Source: Campylobacter lari (lineage in GTDB: Bacteria; Campylobacterota; Campylobacteria; Campylobacterales; Campylobacteraceae). From it: 64,000 bases of DNA. Each line of letters starts with the position of its first letter. The stretch's first letter is position 1. Of the stretch, positions 28,171 to 38,356 are shown piece after piece. A program made the position numbers and the translations under genes. Location of the stretch: NCBI RefSeq assembly GCF_001017575.1, contig NZ_CP011372.1:62001-126000 (forward strand). The letters are read 5' to 3'. A model generated the notes under the pieces. It was not told the DNA's origin. It made no database searches and was given only the letters and a program-made list of their open reading frames with translations.

Positions 28171-29385
28171 CTTTTTGATTTTATTTAACTTTCTTTTATT
28201 AATCAAACTCAGATAAGAAACCAAAGATAAAAATGTACAAGTTCCTAAAATAAGCGATAAAAATATAGGTGTATTAGCATTTAAAAGACTTACTAAAAAT
28301 GCCATTACTCCCGCCATAGCAAATTGCGCTGCCCCTAAGAGTGCTGAAGCACTGCCTGCATTTTGTTTTGATCTTGCCATAGCTAAAGTGGTGGTATTTG
28401 GCAGGATAAAACCCAAACTTGCTATGATTAAACACAAAGGAATTTCAAAAGCCCAAAAACCTAGATCAAAAGTTGCCCCTAAAATGAGTAAAAAGGTTAA
28501 AAAAGTAATCATCATAAGCGCTCTTGGTAAAACATAATAAGGCGAGAGTTTAAGAACTATTCTTGCGTTTATATTAGCACATACAACAAAACTTAAAGCA
28601 TGAGCTCCAAAAAGGGCTGCGTATTGTTGAGGGCTGAGTTCAAAAACACGCGTAAAAACAAAAGATGAGCCGGTTAAATAAGCAAAAAAACCTGCAAAGA
28701 TTAAATTTCCACAAAGCAAATACACCACAAAACGACGATCTTTTAAGATTTTTTTGTAACTTTTTGCAACTTCTTTGTGATTAAATTTTTTACCTTGGGT
28801 GTTGAGGTTGCTTTCTTTTAAGGAGAAAATAACAAGTAAAAATAAAATAAAACCTAAGATAAACAATGTCAAAAATATACTACGCCAAGAAAAAAACTCA
28901 AGCAAAATCCCACCAAAAGTAGGGGAAAGCATAGGAGCTAAAGAAGTAAAAACCATCATCAAAGCATAAACCCCTGCTGCTTCTTTAAGTTCAAAAACAT
29001 CATTTACTATAGCTCTTGCTACAACTACACCCACACAACCTCCTAAAGCTTCAAAAAAACGCAAAGCTATAAAAGCATGAATGGAATCAACTAAAACACA
29101 AGCAATACTTGAAGAAATAAAAAGAAAAAGCCCTATATATAAAGGTTTTTTTCTGCCATATATATCACTTAATGGCCCATAAAAAAGCTGACCTAAAGAA
29201 AAGGCTATGAAAAAACTTGCAAGAGAAAGTTGAGTGTAAAAAGAATTTGTTTGAAAACTTTTTTCTACTTCATTTAAAGCAGGTAAATACATATCAGTTG
29301 AAAGTGGTGCTATAGCAGATAAAAAGCCTAGTATAAAAATGAGTTTGAGTTTTTCAAAACCTTTTAGTTGAGTGCGTTTTTGCAT
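28144..29385 (-). CDS. Multidrug efflux MFS transporter, Bcr/CflA family
   Basis: 413 residues with 12 membrane segments. ILGFLSAIAPLSTDMYLPAL is the DHA1 Bcr/CflA start motif; GQLFYGPLSDIYGRKKPLYIG is the A loop, and GGCVGVVVARAIVNDVF follows. Probable export of drugs such as bicyclomycin-like compounds or of small metabolites. The ATG at 29385 is preferred to one at 29412 because AGGAT lies just upstream of it. The final eight residues are encoded by the inverted repeat arm, so the natural C-terminus may have been altered by the event that made the repeat. Confidence 0.87.
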   Translation of the reverse strand: MQKRTQLKGFEKLKLIFILGFLSAIAPLSTDMYLPALNEVEKSFQTNSFYTQLSLASFFIAFSLGQLFYGPLSDIYGRKKPLYIGLFLFISSSIACVLVDSIHAFIALRFFEALGGCVGVVVARAIVNDVFELKEAAGVYALMMVFTSLAPMLSPTFGGILLEFFSWRSIFLTLFILGFILFLLVIFSLKESNLNTQGKKFNHKEVAKSYKKILKDRRFVVYLLCGNLIFAGFFAYLTGSSFVFTRVFELSPQQYAALFGAHALSFVVCANINARIVLKLSPYYVLPRALMMITFLTFLLILGATFDLGFWAFEIPLCLIIASLGFILPNTTTLAMARSKQNAGSASALLGAAQFAMAGVMAFLVSLLNANTPIFLSLILGTCTFLSLVSYLSLINKRKLNKIKKKLSVISHA

Positions 29386-29503
29386 AAAAAATCCTAAAAT
29401 ATTTTTTATCATTGTATATCAAAAAGTCTAAAATAAACAATAATTTACATTTTTTAAAGGCAAATAAGATAAAATTAAAATAAAAATAATCCAAGGAAAA
29501 GTT

Positions 29504-29779
29504 ATGAATATGCCTTTTAGTGATGAGGAATTAATAGAGCCTGTAAAAGCAAGTCTAGCTAAAACTATGCATATTTTAGAAAATGATGGTGGTGGGCTTG
29601 ATTTTTTAGGGGTTAAAAATGGTGTGGTTTATGTGAAGCTAACAGGAGCTTGTCATGGTTGTCCAGCTAGTGGGACGACTTTAAAATATGGCTTAGAAAA
29701 ACAGCTTAAAATCGACATACACCCAGATATTACTATAGTAAATTTAGCAGGTGGGGAAAGCGAATTTGCAAAATTATAA
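29504..29779 (+). CDS. NifU-like C-terminal domain iron-sulfur protein
   Basis: 91 residues forming one NifU C-terminal (Nfu-type) domain. The key motif CHGCPASGTTL carries the CxxC that holds a transient cluster; the preceding ENDGGGLDFLGVKNG stretch is typical. It probably carries Fe-S clusters to target proteins in the cytoplasm. It starts a long co-directional unit running to FedD. The next gene begins before this one ends. Confidence 0.9.
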   Translation: MNMPFSDEELIEPVKASLAKTMHILENDGGGLDFLGVKNGVVYVKLTGACHGCPASGTTLKYGLEKQLKIDIHPDITIVNLAGGESEFAKL

Positions 29780-30305
29780 AAAAATAGCCATAGAATGCTT
29801 TTATAAAAAAGATTTTAAAAATGCTAAGATGTATTTTTCTCTTGCTTATGAAAAGCGTAAAAATAAAAGACTTTTAACTTTTATTAATATTTGTGATTTG
29901 GCATTAAAAAGTCCTGAAGAAGCCTTTGTGTTTTTTGAGTTTTTTATGCAAAATTATAAAAATACTAAAGTAGATAAAGATATTGAAAAACTTATTAATC
30001 TTAGTCAAAGTGTGCAGTTTGAAGAAGATAGTGAAGACTTTGAGGGTTTGAGTTATCAAGATTTTTTACTGAGTGAAGCAAAAGTTGGGTTTAAACAAGC
30101 TTTAGAAAATGTTATAATATCAAATAAACTTATCATTAATGATAAAGAAGATTTTGTGGATTTTTTAGAAAAACTTTTAGAGCATGGTTATAAAGATATG
30201 CTTGTAGCTTATATGGAAGATGTTTCGGTGCATTTTTATTCTAACTATAGATTTATCAAGCTTAGTGAGAAAATCAAGGAATTAAATTATGATAGTAAAG
30301 ATTGA
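29751..30305 (+). CDS. Conserved hypothetical protein upstream of murE
   Basis: About 184 residues, no recognised domain. It is Lys/Phe/Asp-rich and mainly helical, with a TPR-like N-terminus ([20 protein letters not shown], then [11 protein letters not shown]). There is no signal peptide or membrane segment, so it is probably cytoplasmic. The start is uncertain: GTG 29751 overlaps nifU by 29 bases, while TTG 29766 has GGGGAAAG upstream; there is no in-frame ATG near. It overlaps murE by 17 bases. I recall an unnamed gene at this place in C. jejuni (Cj1640). Confidence 0.75.
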   Translation: MGKANLQNYKKIAIECFYKKDFKNAKMYFSLAYEKRKNKRLLTFINICDLALKSPEEAFVFFEFFMQNYKNTKVDKDIEKLINLSQSVQFEEDSEDFEGLSYQDFLLSEAKVGFKQALENVIISNKLIINDKEDFVDFLEKLLEHGYKDMLVAYMEDVSVHFYSNYRFIKLSEKIKELNYDSKD

Positions 30306-31572
30306 AAATACTTTCATTTGTGATAATTCTAATGAATGCGAAAAAGATTGTTTTTTCTTAAAAACTGCTCAAAATGAAAAATTTCTTCATCAAGCTTTAG
30401 AAAAACAAGCAAAAATTATAAATATAACTGAGTGTAAGAAACTTTTAAATATAGATGAAAATATAAAAATCATAGGCATTACAGGCACAAATGGCAAGAC
30501 AACTACTGCGGGGGCTATTTACTCTATCTTGCTTGATTTAGGTTATAAATGTGCCTTGATGGGAACTAGGGGTAGTTTTATAAATGATAAAAATATCACT
30601 CCAAAAGGCTTAACTACTGCTCCTATTTTGCAAACTTTAGAGCTTTTATCTTTAGCAAGTAAGGAAAAATGTGAATTTTTAATTATGGAAGTAAGCTCAC
30701 ATGCTTTGGTGCAAAACCGCATTGAAGGGCTTGAGTTTAAGGCTAAAATTTTTACTAATATCACTCAAGACCATTTAGATTTTCATGGAAACTTTCAAAA
30801 CTACCAAGTGGCAAAAGAAAGTTTTTTTACTGATGAGTGTATGAAATTTATTAATAAAGACGCAAAAGCTATAAATTTTAATGTCAAAGGTGCTTTTACT
30901 TATGGAGTAGAAAATCCAAGTTATTATCACATTAAAGCTTATGCTTTAAAAAATGGCATTGAAGCTGTGGTAAATTTTGGTAAAGAAACTTTTATGATTG
31001 ACTCTTCTTTAGTGGGGCTTTTTAATCTTTATAATCTTTTAGCTGCAAGTGCTTGTGTGAATGAACTTGTTAAGCCAAATTTAAAAGAGCTTGAAAAGGC
31101 CATTAGTAATTTTGGTGGCATTGAGGGTAGAATGCAAGTAGTTGCAAAAGATGTTATTGTAGATTTTGCTCATACTCCTGATGGTATAGAAAAAGTTTTA
31201 GATGCTTTAAAATATCGTGATTTGATTGTGGTTTTTGGAGCAGGGGGAGATAGGGATAAAACTAAGCGTCCATTAATGGCTAAAATCGCCAAACACTACG
31301 CCAAAAAACTCATCATCACAAGTGACAATCCACGCTCAGAAGAGCCTATGGATATCATTAATGATATTTTAAGTGGTATAGAAAAAGATGAGAGTATTTT
31401 TATAGAATGTGATAGAAAAGAAGCGATAAAAAAAGCATTAGAGTTTAAAACTAAAAATGATTTTGTAGTGATTTTGGGTAAGGGCGATGAAACTTATCAA
31501 GAGATTAAGGGTGTAAAATATCCTTTTAATGATAAAGAAGTAGTATTAGAGATATTAAAAGAAGGAAAATAA
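30289..31572 (+). CDS. murE: UDP-N-acetylmuramoyl-tripeptide synthetase (meso-DAP adding)
   Basis: Adds meso-diaminopimelate to UDP-MurNAc-L-Ala-D-Glu in peptidoglycan synthesis. 427 residues, shorter than the E. coli enzyme because the N-terminal domain is reduced (about 65 residues). The ATP loop [14 protein letters not shown], the [15 protein letters not shown] stretch and [14 protein letters not shown] are conserved. The [11 protein letters not shown] loop contains DNPR, which selects meso-DAP over lysine. The ATG overlaps the previous gene, and ybaB starts immediately after its stop. Confidence 0.96.
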   Translation: MIVKIENTFICDNSNECEKDCFFLKTAQNEKFLHQALEKQAKIINITECKKLLNIDENIKIIGITGTNGKTTTAGAIYSILLDLGYKCALMGTRGSFINDKNITPKGLTTAPILQTLELLSLASKEKCEFLIMEVSSHALVQNRIEGLEFKAKIFTNITQDHLDFHGNFQNYQVAKESFFTDECMKFINKDAKAINFNVKGAFTYGVENPSYYHIKAYALKNGIEAVVNFGKETFMIDSSLVGLFNLYNLLAASACVNELVKPNLKELEKAISNFGGIEGRMQVVAKDVIVDFAHTPDGIEKVLDALKYRDLIVVFGAGGDRDKTKRPLMAKIAKHYAKKLIITSDNPRSEEPMDIINDILSGIEKDESIFIECDRKEAIKKALEFKTKNDFVVILGKGDETYQEIKGVKYPFNDKEVVLEILKEGK

Positions 31573-31878
31573 ATGTTTGAAAATATGGATTTTTCTAAAA
31601 TGGGCGAGCTTTTAACTAAGGCTCAAGAAAAAGCAAATGAATTAGAGCAAGAAGCTTTAAAAAAAGAATTCAGTGCAAAAAGTGGCGGTGGTTTAGTAAA
31701 AGTTAGTGCTAATGGAAAAGGTGAAATCATCGATATAAGCATTGATGATTCTTTGTTAGAAGATAAAGAGTCTATGCAAATTTTACTAATAGCAGCGATG
31801 AATGATGTGATGAAAATGGTAGAACAAAATAAAAAATCAATGGCTAGTAATTTATTTAGCGGAATGGGAATGCTATGA
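31573..31878 (+). CDS. YbaB/EbfC family nucleoid-associated protein
   Basis: 101 residues. It starts MFENMDFSKMGELLTKAQEK and has a helix-strand-helix core (GGGLVKVSANGKGEIIDISID) ending in helix NDVMKMVEQNKK, the small dimeric DNA-binding YbaB fold. It probably binds DNA without strong sequence preference and affects nucleoid structure. It shares a 4-base overlap with the PDZ gene downstream. In many bacteria ybaB is near dnaX and recR; here it is in the murE operon. Confidence 0.9.
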   Translation: MFENMDFSKMGELLTKAQEKANELEQEALKKEFSAKSGGGLVKVSANGKGEIIDISIDDSLLEDKESMQILLIAAMNDVMKMVEQNKKSMASNLFSGMGML

Positions 31879-32954
31879 GAATTTTACTTTGTATTTTAGG
31901 TATAACTTGTGTGCTTTTTGCTGTGCCAAGACCGACTTTTAATGATTTTTTGGGTTGTTATGAAAAAAACAAAGCTAGTATGTTAATTTATGAGGGTTTA
32001 CCTGCCTTTGCTTTAAATGAAAACACCTTAGCAGTAGTTAAAACTAAAAATGCAAAATTAAATAGTTATACTAAGTATGATCCTTTTTTAAATTTATATT
32101 TAGTAAAAACAGATTTTAGTTTAATCCCTGCGCCCATGGGAGATGAAGAAGAATTAACGCGTAATAGCTGGGTGGGAATTTTAGACAATAACAAAAGCTA
32201 TATAGGACATTTGAAGTATTTTGGACAAAGTTTAACAGAACGTGATCAGCTTGATTTTACTTCTAAAATCGGAGAACTTAACTCACCATGCTGTAAAATG
32301 CTAGGTATAACTTTAGAAGATGGCAAGCTTATAGGTAATCGCTATTTAAAACACTTTGCAAAATATCCTGATGTTTATTGGGGTGATATAGGTGTGGATT
32401 TTGATATGCGTGATGGTAAAATTTATGTTAAAAATGTACGCAAAAACGGACAATTTTTGCTTAATGATGAGCTTGTGAGTGTAGATGGGCAAGTGTATGA
32501 TGATATAAGAAAATTGAATGAGAAAATTTTATTTGCTGATCGTGGTGCGACTTTGTATTTTAATATGTTAAGAGATAATAAAGATGTAAATATTTCTACG
32601 ACAGTTTTTGATAAAGATTTGGGTATATTTGCTAAACCTAAAAAAGTAGTTCAAACTAAACCGACTTCTTTTTATAGTAATCTAGGATTACGCGTAGATA
32701 CAAAAATGAATGTTACAGAGGTAACTCCAAATTCTAAAGCGCAAATGGCTGGATTTTTAAAAGGGGATAAAATTTTAAGAATTAATAATCAAAAAATCAA
32801 CAATTTCAATGAACTTCAAGCCATATTAACTCAAGCTAATACTTTTGATGTTTTAGTTTCAAGACAAGCAAGCAATATCCCTTCAGCGAAAAATAATGAT
32901 TTTGAGCATTTTAATAAAGGGTATTTTGACTTTTTTATAAGGCTAAATAAGTGA
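31875..32954 (+). CDS. Periplasmic PDZ-domain protein
   Basis: 359 residues. A Sec signal peptide (MRILLCILGITCVLFAVP) puts it in the periplasm. Residues 20-260 are of unknown fold with two notable Cys pairs (FLGCYEKN; SPCCKMLG). A C-terminal PDZ domain at about 265-335 has SNLGLRVDTKMNVTEVTPNS, then AQMAGFLKGDKILRINNQKI. There is no protease Ser or catalytic triad, so it is probably an adaptor or scaffold. It corresponds to Cj1643 by gene order as I recall. Its stop overlaps the GTG start of ispA. Confidence 0.85.
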   Translation: MRILLCILGITCVLFAVPRPTFNDFLGCYEKNKASMLIYEGLPAFALNENTLAVVKTKNAKLNSYTKYDPFLNLYLVKTDFSLIPAPMGDEEELTRNSWVGILDNNKSYIGHLKYFGQSLTERDQLDFTSKIGELNSPCCKMLGITLEDGKLIGNRYLKHFAKYPDVYWGDIGVDFDMRDGKIYVKNVRKNGQFLLNDELVSVDGQVYDDIRKLNEKILFADRGATLYFNMLRDNKDVNISTTVFDKDLGIFAKPKKVVQTKPTSFYSNLGLRVDTKMNVTEVTPNSKAQMAGFLKGDKILRINNQKINNFNELQAILTQANTFDVLVSRQASNIPSAKNNDFEHFNKGYFDFFIRLNK

Positions 32955-33799
32955 TTTTAGAAAAATTCAAACAACATTTAGAGCAAAATTTTCCTAAAAC
33001 TCAAAGCTTTCATCCATTTTTCAATGAGGCTTTAAAATGGATGTTAGAAGCTGGCGGGAAGCATTTTAGAGCCCAACTTCTTTTGGGTATAGTTAATGCT
33101 AAAAATCCTGCTTTGTTTAAAAAGGCTTTAAATGCAGCTTTGGCTTTGGAATTTATCCATACTTACTCTTTAATACATGATGATTTACCCGCTATGGATA
33201 ATGCTTCTTTACGCAGAGGAAAGCAAACCTTACATAAAAAATACGATGAAACCACCGCTATTTTAGTAGGTGATGCTTTAAATACTCAAGCTTTTTTATT
33301 ACTTTCTAAACTTGATTTAAAAGAAAATGTTAGATTAAAACTCATAGAAACCTTAGCTTTTAATGCAGGGCTTAATGGTATGATTATCGGTCAGGCTATT
33401 GATTGTTGTTTTGAAGATATACCTTTAAATTTAGAACAAGTTGAGTTTTTGCATATCCATAAAACTGCAAGATTAATTGCAGCGGCTTTAAAAATGGGCT
33501 GTGAAATTTGTGAGTTAGATGAAAAAGAATGCGAGCAAATTTATGAAATAGGGCTTTTGATAGGATTGGTTTTTCAAATCAAAGATGATATTATCGATGC
33601 GACTTTAGATACCCAAGAAGCAGGAAAGCCAACTCATAATGATTTGCATAAAAATTCTTTTGTAAAACTTTTGGGTTTAGAAGGTGCTAAAAAGGCAAAA
33701 GATGATAAAATTGCATTATGCGAAGAAAAAATGAAAAATTTAGATTCTAAGCTTGCTAACGAGCTTCAAATTTTGATTGATAAATATTTAAAAGGTTAA
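32951..33799 (+). CDS. ispA: Farnesyl diphosphate synthase (geranyltranstransferase)
   Basis: Makes C15 farnesyl-PP for undecaprenyl-PP and quinone synthesis. 282 residues. First Asp-rich motif in SLIHDDLPAMDNASLRRG, second in FQIKDDIIDAT; AGGKHFRAQLLLG binds the diphosphate. It begins with GTG at 32951, overlapping the PDZ stop (GTGA). It lies 3 bases before tkt. It provides the lipid carrier precursor for the same wall pathway as murE. Confidence 0.95.
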   Translation: MILEKFKQHLEQNFPKTQSFHPFFNEALKWMLEAGGKHFRAQLLLGIVNAKNPALFKKALNAALALEFIHTYSLIHDDLPAMDNASLRRGKQTLHKKYDETTAILVGDALNTQAFLLLSKLDLKENVRLKLIETLAFNAGLNGMIIGQAIDCCFEDIPLNLEQVEFLHIHKTARLIAAALKMGCEICELDEKECEQIYEIGLLIGLVFQIKDDIIDATLDTQEAGKPTHNDLHKNSFVKLLGLEGAKKAKDDKIALCEEKMKNLDSKLANELQILIDKYLKG

Positions 33800-33802
33800 A
33801 CA

Positions 33803-35707
33803 ATGTTACAAAAACAAGCCAACACTATAAGATTTTTATGTGCGGATATGATACAAAAGGCAAATTCAGGCCATCCAGGTGCACCTATGGGTTTAGCTGA
33901 TATTATGAGTGTTTTAAGTACTCATTTAGTGCATAATCCAAAAGATCCTACATGGTTAAACCGTGATAGATTAGTTTTTTCAGGTGGTCATGCGAGTGCT
34001 TTGCTTTATAGCTTTTTGCATTTGAGTGGTTATGATGTAAGTTTAGAGGATTTAAAAAATTTCCGTCAATTACACTCTAAAACCCCAGGTCATCCTGAAA
34101 TTTTCACTCCAGGTGTTGAAATTGCCACAGGACCTTTAGGGCAAGGCATTGCAAATGCGGTTGGTTTTGCTATGGCAGCTAAAAAGGCAAGTTTACTTTT
34201 GAGTGAGGATATTATCAATCATAAAGTATATTGTTTATGTGGTGATGGGGATTTACAAGAAGGAATTTCTTATGAAGCTTGTTCTTTAGCAGGACTTCAC
34301 AAACTTGATAATTTAATCATCATTTATGATAGTAATAATATTTCAATCGAAGGTGATGTGGCTATTGCCTTTAATGAAAATGTAAAAGAACGTTTTAGAG
34401 CGCAAAATTTTGAAGTGCTTGAGATAGATGGGCATGATTTTGAGCAAATTGATTTAGCATTAAAAACAGCTAAAGAAAGTAAAAAGCCTTGTTTAATCAT
34501 CGCTCATACTACTATAGCTAAAGGGGCTTTGGAGCTTGAAGGAAGTCATCATTCTCACGGAGCGCCTTTGGGCGAAGATCTTATTAAAAAGGCAAAAGAA
34601 GCTTTAGGTTTTGATCCACAAAAAACTTTTGAAATTCCAGAAGAAGTTAAAATTCGCTTTAATGCCGCAATAGAACTTGGAGATTTAGCACAAGCTAAGT
34701 GGAATCAAAAAGTGCAAAATTTAAATACAGAAAAACAAGCTTTATTAAAAGAGCTTTTAGAGCCTGATTTTTCAAAAATACAATTTCCTGATTTTAAAGG
34801 AAAAGATTTAGCTACTAGAGATAGTAATGGTATGATTTTAAATGCTATCGCTAAAGTTTTACCGGGATTTTTAGGTGGTAGTGCAGATTTAGGTCCATCA
34901 AATAAAACTGAACTAAAAGATATGGGTGATTTCCCAAATGGAAAAAATATCCACTATGGTATTAGAGAGCATGCAATGGCTGCTATATCAAATGCTTTTG
35001 CAAGATATGGTTTGTTTTTGCCTTATTGTGCTACTTTTTTTATATTTAGTGAGTATTTAAAACCTGCTGCAAGAATAGCAGCTTTGATGAAAATTAAACA
35101 CTTTTTTATCTTTACTCACGATAGTATAGGTGTGGGTGAAGATGGTCCAACACACCAACCTATAGAACAACTTAGCACTTTTAGAGCTATGCCAAACTCA
35201 TTAACATTTAGAGTAGCTGATGGGGTTGAAAATGTAAAAGCATGGCAAATAGCACTTAAAACTAATATGCCAAGTGTTTTTGTTTTATCACGCCAAAAAT
35301 TAAATGCTTTAAGCGAGCCTGTTTTTGGAGATGTGGAAAATGGGGCTTATTTATTAGAAGAAAACGCAAATGCGCAATTTACACTTTTAGCTAGTGGTAG
35401 TGAAGTATCATTGTGTCTAAAAGCAGCTAAGCTTTTAAAAGAAAAAGGCGTAATTGCGAATGTGGTTTCTATGCCTTGTTATGAATTATTCATTGCCCAA
35501 GAAAAATCTTATAAAGAAAGAATTCTACAAGGTAAGGTTATAGGCGTGGAAGCTGCAAATTCAAATGAGCTTTATAGAATTTGTGATGAGCTTTATGGTA
35601 TAGAAAGTTTTGGTGAGAGCGGTAAGGATAAAGATGTGTTTGAGCATTTTGGATTTAGCGAGGAAAAATTAAGCTCATATGTTTTAAGTTTATGTAATGA
35701 AAAATAA
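33803..35707 (+). CDS. tkt: Transketolase
   Basis: 634 residues. Thiamine-PP site: CLCGDGDLQEGISYEACSLA to IIIYDSNNISIEGDV. N-terminal RFLCADMIQKANSGHPGAPM and the pyrimidine-domain GIREHAMAAISNAFA and TGVGEDGPTHQP-like (SIGVGEDGPTHQPIEQL) motifs are intact. It moves two-carbon units in the non-oxidative pentose phosphate route, which matters in a bacterium that barely uses sugars but needs ribose and heptose. Its end overlaps the MlaE gene by 11 bases. Confidence 0.97.
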   Translation: MLQKQANTIRFLCADMIQKANSGHPGAPMGLADIMSVLSTHLVHNPKDPTWLNRDRLVFSGGHASALLYSFLHLSGYDVSLEDLKNFRQLHSKTPGHPEIFTPGVEIATGPLGQGIANAVGFAMAAKKASLLLSEDIINHKVYCLCGDGDLQEGISYEACSLAGLHKLDNLIIIYDSNNISIEGDVAIAFNENVKERFRAQNFEVLEIDGHDFEQIDLALKTAKESKKPCLIIAHTTIAKGALELEGSHHSHGAPLGEDLIKKAKEALGFDPQKTFEIPEEVKIRFNAAIELGDLAQAKWNQKVQNLNTEKQALLKELLEPDFSKIQFPDFKGKDLATRDSNGMILNAIAKVLPGFLGGSADLGPSNKTELKDMGDFPNGKNIHYGIREHAMAAISNAFARYGLFLPYCATFFIFSEYLKPAARIAALMKIKHFFIFTHDSIGVGEDGPTHQPIEQLSTFRAMPNSLTFRVADGVENVKAWQIALKTNMPSVFVLSRQKLNALSEPVFGDVENGAYLLEENANAQFTLLASGSEVSLCLKAAKLLKEKGVIANVVSMPCYELFIAQEKSYKERILQGKVIGVEAANSNELYRICDELYGIESFGESGKDKDVFEHFGFSEEKLSSYVLSLCNEK

Positions 35708-36809
35708 AATCATCAAAGACATTAAAAACCAAGAATGTGTTTTTAGTGTTTTTGGTATATGGGATAAAACTAGTGTAGGAAAATTAGAAAAATTAGATTT
35801 TCCTACTCAAAAAAATATTATTTTTGATTTTGCAAATTTAGATTTTATAGATACTGCAGGGATTAGGTATTTTCTAGCTTTAGAAAATGAACTTAAGCAA
35901 AAAGGTTTTGAGTTTAGTAGGATAAATCTTAAAAGCGAGCATGCTAAGCTTTTTGAACTTTGTCAAAAACACTATAAAAGTTTTCATAATACTCATGAAG
36001 ATAAAAAAACACTTAAAGATTTTTTTGAAAATTTAGGAAAAAAGGTTGTTGAATCTTTTACGCTTTTAGTGCAGTTTTTAAATTTCATAGGGCTTATCAT
36101 TTATACTTGTTTTAAAACACTTTTAAACCCTAAAAAACTTCGCTTTAAAGCATTTTTATATCATGTAGAAAATAGTGCTATTAATGCTTTGCCTATTATT
36201 ATGCTAACCTCATTGCTTGTGGGTGTAGTGCTTGCTTATCAAGCTGCGTATCAACTTGCACAATTTGGAGCTAATATTTATATTGTTGATTTAATGGGAA
36301 TTTCTGCTACTAGAGAGCTTGCACCATTAATTAGTGCTATTGTTATAGCTGGTAGGAGTGCAAGTTCTTATACAGCTCAAATTGGAGTAATGAAACTCAC
36401 TGATGAAATTGATGCGATGAAAACTATGGGTTTTAAAGAAAGTGAATTTATCATTTTGCCTAGAGTTTTAGCTTTGGCACTTGCTATGCCTTTGGTGGTA
36501 ATAGTGGCAGATATTTTAAGCATTATAGGTGGAATTGTAGTTGCTTGGTTTAGTTTAGAAATTAGTGCGAGTGAGTTTATGAGTCGTTTCAAAGAAGCAG
36601 TGGAGCTAAAACATATCATCATAGGGCTTATAAAGGCACCTATTTTTGGATTTTTGATCGCTTCTATTGCTTGTTTTAGGGGATTTTTTGTGCAAAAAAC
36701 TACTGAAAGCATAGGTGTTTATACGACAAAAAGCGTGGTAAATGCTATTTTTTGGGTGATAGCTTTTGATGCGATTTTTTCTGTATTTTTAACAAAGGCT
36801 GGATTTTGA
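35697..36809 (+). CDS. Mla-type ABC transporter permease with fused STAS domain (IamB-like)
   Basis: 370 residues. Residues 1-95 form a STAS domain (NIIFDFANLDFIDTAGIRYF), equivalent to the separate MlaB of E. coli. Residues 110-370 are the MlaE permease with about five membrane helices and the hallmark GISATRELAPLISAIVIAGR followed by SASSYTAQIGVMKLTDEIDA. With MlaF and MlaD it would move phospholipids between the outer and inner membranes. It corresponds to Cj1646 (iamB) by gene order. It overlaps tkt by 11 bases and mlaF by 4. Confidence 0.92.
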   Translation: MKNKIIKDIKNQECVFSVFGIWDKTSVGKLEKLDFPTQKNIIFDFANLDFIDTAGIRYFLALENELKQKGFEFSRINLKSEHAKLFELCQKHYKSFHNTHEDKKTLKDFFENLGKKVVESFTLLVQFLNFIGLIIYTCFKTLLNPKKLRFKAFLYHVENSAINALPIIMLTSLLVGVVLAYQAAYQLAQFGANIYIVDLMGISATRELAPLISAIVIAGRSASSYTAQIGVMKLTDEIDAMKTMGFKESEFIILPRVLALALAMPLVVIVADILSIIGGIVVAWFSLEISASEFMSRFKEAVELKHIIIGLIKAPIFGFLIASIACFRGFFVQKTTESIGVYTTKSVVNAIFWVIAFDAIFSVFLTKAGF

Positions 36810-37528
36810 TTATAAAGGCTAAAAATATCAGCACTTATTTTGGAAGTAAATGTGTGCATGAAGATATTAGTTTTGAAGTGCAAGATAATGAAATTTTTGG
36901 CATTTTAGGTGGTAGTGGTAGTGGTAAATCTGTGCTTTTAAGACAAATGTTAATGCTTGAGCATTTTGATAAGGGCAAGTATGAAATTTTAGGCAAGAGA
37001 TTAAAAAATATAAGCGATGAAGATGCTTTGTTTTTGCAAAAACAATGGGGTGTTGTTTTTCAATATGGAGCATTATTTAGCTTTTTTAATATACTTGAAA
37101 ACATTAGCATACCTTTAGTTGAATATACAAAACTTAGCAAAAACGATATCAAAGAAATAGCCATGATGAAGCTTAAGATGGTGGGACTTGATGAGAGTGT
37201 GGCAAAACTTTATCCAAGTGAATTAAGCGGAGGTATGAAAAAAAGAGTGGCCATAGCTAGAGCTTTGGCACTTGATTCTAAATTGCTTTTTTTAGATGAG
37301 CCAACTTCAGGGCTTGATCCTTATAGTTCAAGAGAATTTGATGAGTTGCTTTTGAATTTAAAACAAAGCTTTAAATTATGTGTAGTTTTAATTACTCATG
37401 ATAAAGAAAGTATGAAAAATGTATTAAATCGCTTTTTGATTATAGAGAATAAAAAAGTTGGTTTTTTGGGAAATGTTGAGGCTTTACAAGAGCAAAATCC
37501 AAGACTTTATGAGAGGTTTATGCAATAA
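36806..37528 (+). CDS. Mla-type ABC transporter ATP-binding protein (IamA-like)
   Basis: 240 residues. Walker A GGSGSGKSVLLRQM, Q-loop region VVFQYGALFSFF, signature ELSGGMKKRVAIARALAL, Walker B LLFLDEPTSGLDP and the switch His in LITHDKES are all present. It powers the MlaE permease. The start is TTG at 36806, inside the MlaE stop region (TTGA), or possibly a nearby non-ATG codon; the first in-frame ATG is much further in and would cut the Walker A domain. It corresponds to Cj1647 (iamA) by gene order. Confidence 0.92.
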   Translation: MIIKAKNISTYFGSKCVHEDISFEVQDNEIFGILGGSGSGKSVLLRQMLMLEHFDKGKYEILGKRLKNISDEDALFLQKQWGVVFQYGALFSFFNILENISIPLVEYTKLSKNDIKEIAMMKLKMVGLDESVAKLYPSELSGGMKKRVAIARALALDSKLLFLDEPTSGLDPYSSREFDELLLNLKQSFKLCVVLITHDKESMKNVLNRFLIIENKKVGFLGNVEALQEQNPRLYERFMQ

Positions 37529-38355
37529 TGGAAAATAAAGCAAATTATATTTTGATCGGAATTTTTGTTTGTGTGTTATTTTTTATCAGCTTGTTTTTTA
37601 TAGTATGGTATGGGAATTTAAAAGATGAAAAATCTTTTAATTATTATGAAATTTATATGGAAGAATCAGTTGCAGGGCTTAGCGTCAAAGCTCCGGTTAA
37701 ATTTTTAGGGGTTGATGTTGGCAGTGTTGAAAATATCAGCATAGATAGCTCAAGTAAGCAACTAAGAGTGAAAATTTTAGTTAAGCTTGATTCTAGTTTA
37801 GCGGTTAAAACAGATACTTATGCAAGTTTGCAAATTCAAGGTATAACAGGATTTAAGTTTATTCAGCTTGCAGGGGGTAGTGAGGAAGCTAGTGTTTTAA
37901 AAGCAGATGATGATGTTTATCCTATTATAAAATCAAAGGAAAGTTTTTTTACGAGCATAGATAAGCAAGCAAATAATCTTTTAGAGCTTATTAATGTCTC
38001 AAAGCTTAAACTAGAAAATCTTTTAAGTGATAAAAATTTAAAAAATATAGAGTCTATTTTACAAAATACATCCGAGTTTTCTGCGTATTTAAATACTAAT
38101 GCACCAGTATTTTTAGAAAATTTAAATAAAACAAGCTCTAAACTTGGTAAAAGTTCAGATGAATTTTCAAATTTTTTAAATAACGCTAATGGCCAACTTA
38201 ACGAGCTTAATAAAAGCAGAATGCTTTTAAATGAAAATTTAGATATTTTAAGAGTTTTATTTTTAGATTTTACGCAATTATTAAAAAATTTAAAACAAAA
38301 TCCTTCCGATGTAATTTATAAAGATAAAGTCACTCAATATGCTCCAGGAGAATAA
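37528..38355 (+). CDS. MlaD-like MCE-domain lipid-binding protein
   Basis: 275 residues. One N-terminal membrane anchor (ILIGIFVCVLFFISLFFIVW) and a periplasmic MCE domain (residues 38-115: VAGLSVKAPVKFLGVDVGSV, then ITGFKFIQLAGG). It is followed by a long helical, coiled-coil-like region with Asn/Ser repeats. MCE rings carry lipids between the MlaFE machine and partners. It overlaps mlaF by one base. The C-terminal helices are longer than in E. coli MlaD and may form a needle or bridge. Confidence 0.92.
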   Translation: MENKANYILIGIFVCVLFFISLFFIVWYGNLKDEKSFNYYEIYMEESVAGLSVKAPVKFLGVDVGSVENISIDSSSKQLRVKILVKLDSSLAVKTDTYASLQIQGITGFKFIQLAGGSEEASVLKADDDVYPIIKSKESFFTSIDKQANNLLELINVSKLKLENLLSDKNLKNIESILQNTSEFSAYLNTNAPVFLENLNKTSSKLGKSSDEFSNFLNNANGQLNELNKSRMLLNENLDILRVLFLDFTQLLKNLKQNPSDVIYKDKVTQYAPGE

Positions 38356-38356
38356 A

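Noticed and set aside
36377-36712. A 111-codon minus-strand frame inside the MlaE gene
   Set aside because: Shadow of the permease on the opposite strand; no start signal, and the sense frame has clear family motifs.
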